NCBI GenBank assembly: GCA_017549665.1
Contig: JAFYUD010000260.1
Span: forward strand, 1 to 11,281
DNA: 11,281 nt
DNA from: Clostridia bacterium
GTDB taxonomy: Bacteria > Bacillota_A > Clostridia > Oscillospirales > Acutalibacteraceae
Direction of reading: 5' to 3'
Shown here: in pieces, positions 11,002 to 11,281 of the stretch
Layout of the letters: each line of letters opens with the position of its first letter
Position numbering within the stretch: position 1 is the first letter of the stretch
Notes under the pieces: model-generated
What the model saw: only the letters and a program-made list of their open reading frames with translations
Databases searched by the model: none
What the model was told of the DNA's origin: nothing
Translations under genes and position numbers: made by a program

Positions 11002-11281
11002 ATGTTCAGACAGTTAAAAGAAGACATTCAGTGTGTAAAGGATCGTGACCCTGCGGCTACGTCCATTCCGGAGATACTTTTTCTCTATCCCGGTCTGCGT
11101 GCTGTCAGGTCGCACCGCAAAGCACATTGGTGTCACAAGCACGGTTTCCATTTTCTTGCAAGGTGGATTTCTCAGCGCTCGGTAAGAAGAACGGGTATTG
11201 AGATTCATCCCGGTGCAACCATCGGAAAAAGATTTTTCATTGACCACGGCACAGGTGTTGTTATCGGTGAAACTACCGAAA
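11002..11281 (+). CDS. cysE: Serine O-acetyltransferase, N-terminal part (3' end outside window)
   Basis: The frame opens at ATG 11002 and stays open to the window edge (93 full codons). It reads [19 protein letters not shown], then [58 protein letters not shown] and VVIGETTE. This is the N-terminal helical domain of CysE followed by the start of the left-handed beta-helix with the catalytic [11 protein letters not shown] signature (Asp and His). CysE acetylates L-serine with acetyl-CoA to O-acetylserine, the first committed step of cysteine synthesis, in the cytoplasm. The compact N-terminus is like the short Gram-positive form of about 200-230 residues. The ATG has only GCAGG nearby as a ribosome site; a full AAGGAGG lies 44 bases upstream and no other start codon is in frame between them. 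cysK often follows cysE but is outside the window. Confidence 0.95.
   Translation, partial: MFRQLKEDIQCVKDRDPAATSIPEILFLYPGLRAVRSHRKAHWCHKHGFHFLARWISQRSVRRTGIEIHPGATIGKRFFIDHGTGVVIGETTE

Overview
The window looks like the chromosome of a low-to-moderate-GC anaerobic Firmicute, most likely a gut or rumen member of the Oscillospiraceae (Ruminococcus-like). The pointers are a pyruvate:ferredoxin oxidoreductase, type I dockerin modules, a class II GalT, a YnzC-type DUF896 protein, AGGAGG ribosome sites, strong sigma-A-type promoters, and several families of GC-rich intergenic repeats of a kind common in gut Clostridia. The organism assignment is inference.

Left part (1-3150): the C-terminal third or so of PFOR ends at a strong terminator. 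Convergent to it lies a 71-residue XRE/Cro-type repressor. Two copies of a TAGTA-N8-TACTA palindrome lie upstream of it and bracket a forward promoter. That promoter reads into a secreted protein with an N-terminal dockerin followed by a solute-binding-protein-like domain. Directly behind is a 55-residue secreted peptide that is an almost base-for-base copy of the signal peptide and first dockerin half of the large gene. A terminator closes the unit. This XRE / dockerin-binding protein / mini-dockerin group is the most distinctive gene set here.

Middle (3151-7860): about 490 bases of mixed repeats precede a zinc-ribbon membrane protein of unknown function. Then come ynzC (minus) and, divergently, a two-gene operon of galT and an SGNH/GDSL hydrolase. 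A bidirectional terminator separates this operon from a convergent VanZ-like membrane protein. tRNA-Thr(CGU) follows, with its own promoter and terminator.

Right part (7864-11281): an FAD-dependent dehydrogenase of the COG2509 type (minus) is followed by an accessory patch. The patch holds a decayed gene remnant, a repeat element (copy A), a nucleotidyltransferase-domain protein and a larger copy of the same element (copy B). The element is a chain of mini-hairpins joined by TGATGATATAC-like linkers, and the linkers switch orientation halfway along. Its two copies lie in direct orientation exactly 980 bases apart, and copy B appears to supply the -35 box of the nucleotidyltransferase gene. 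The patch abuts the 3' end of tRNA-Val(GAC). Divergent from that tRNA, cysE (serine O-acetyltransferase) begins and runs off the window.

Most of the window is ordinary housekeeping sequence. The candidates for something new are the dockerin pair with its regulator and the repeat-bounded nucleotidyltransferase cassette. No CRISPR array, transposase, integrase or recognisable defence operon is visible.
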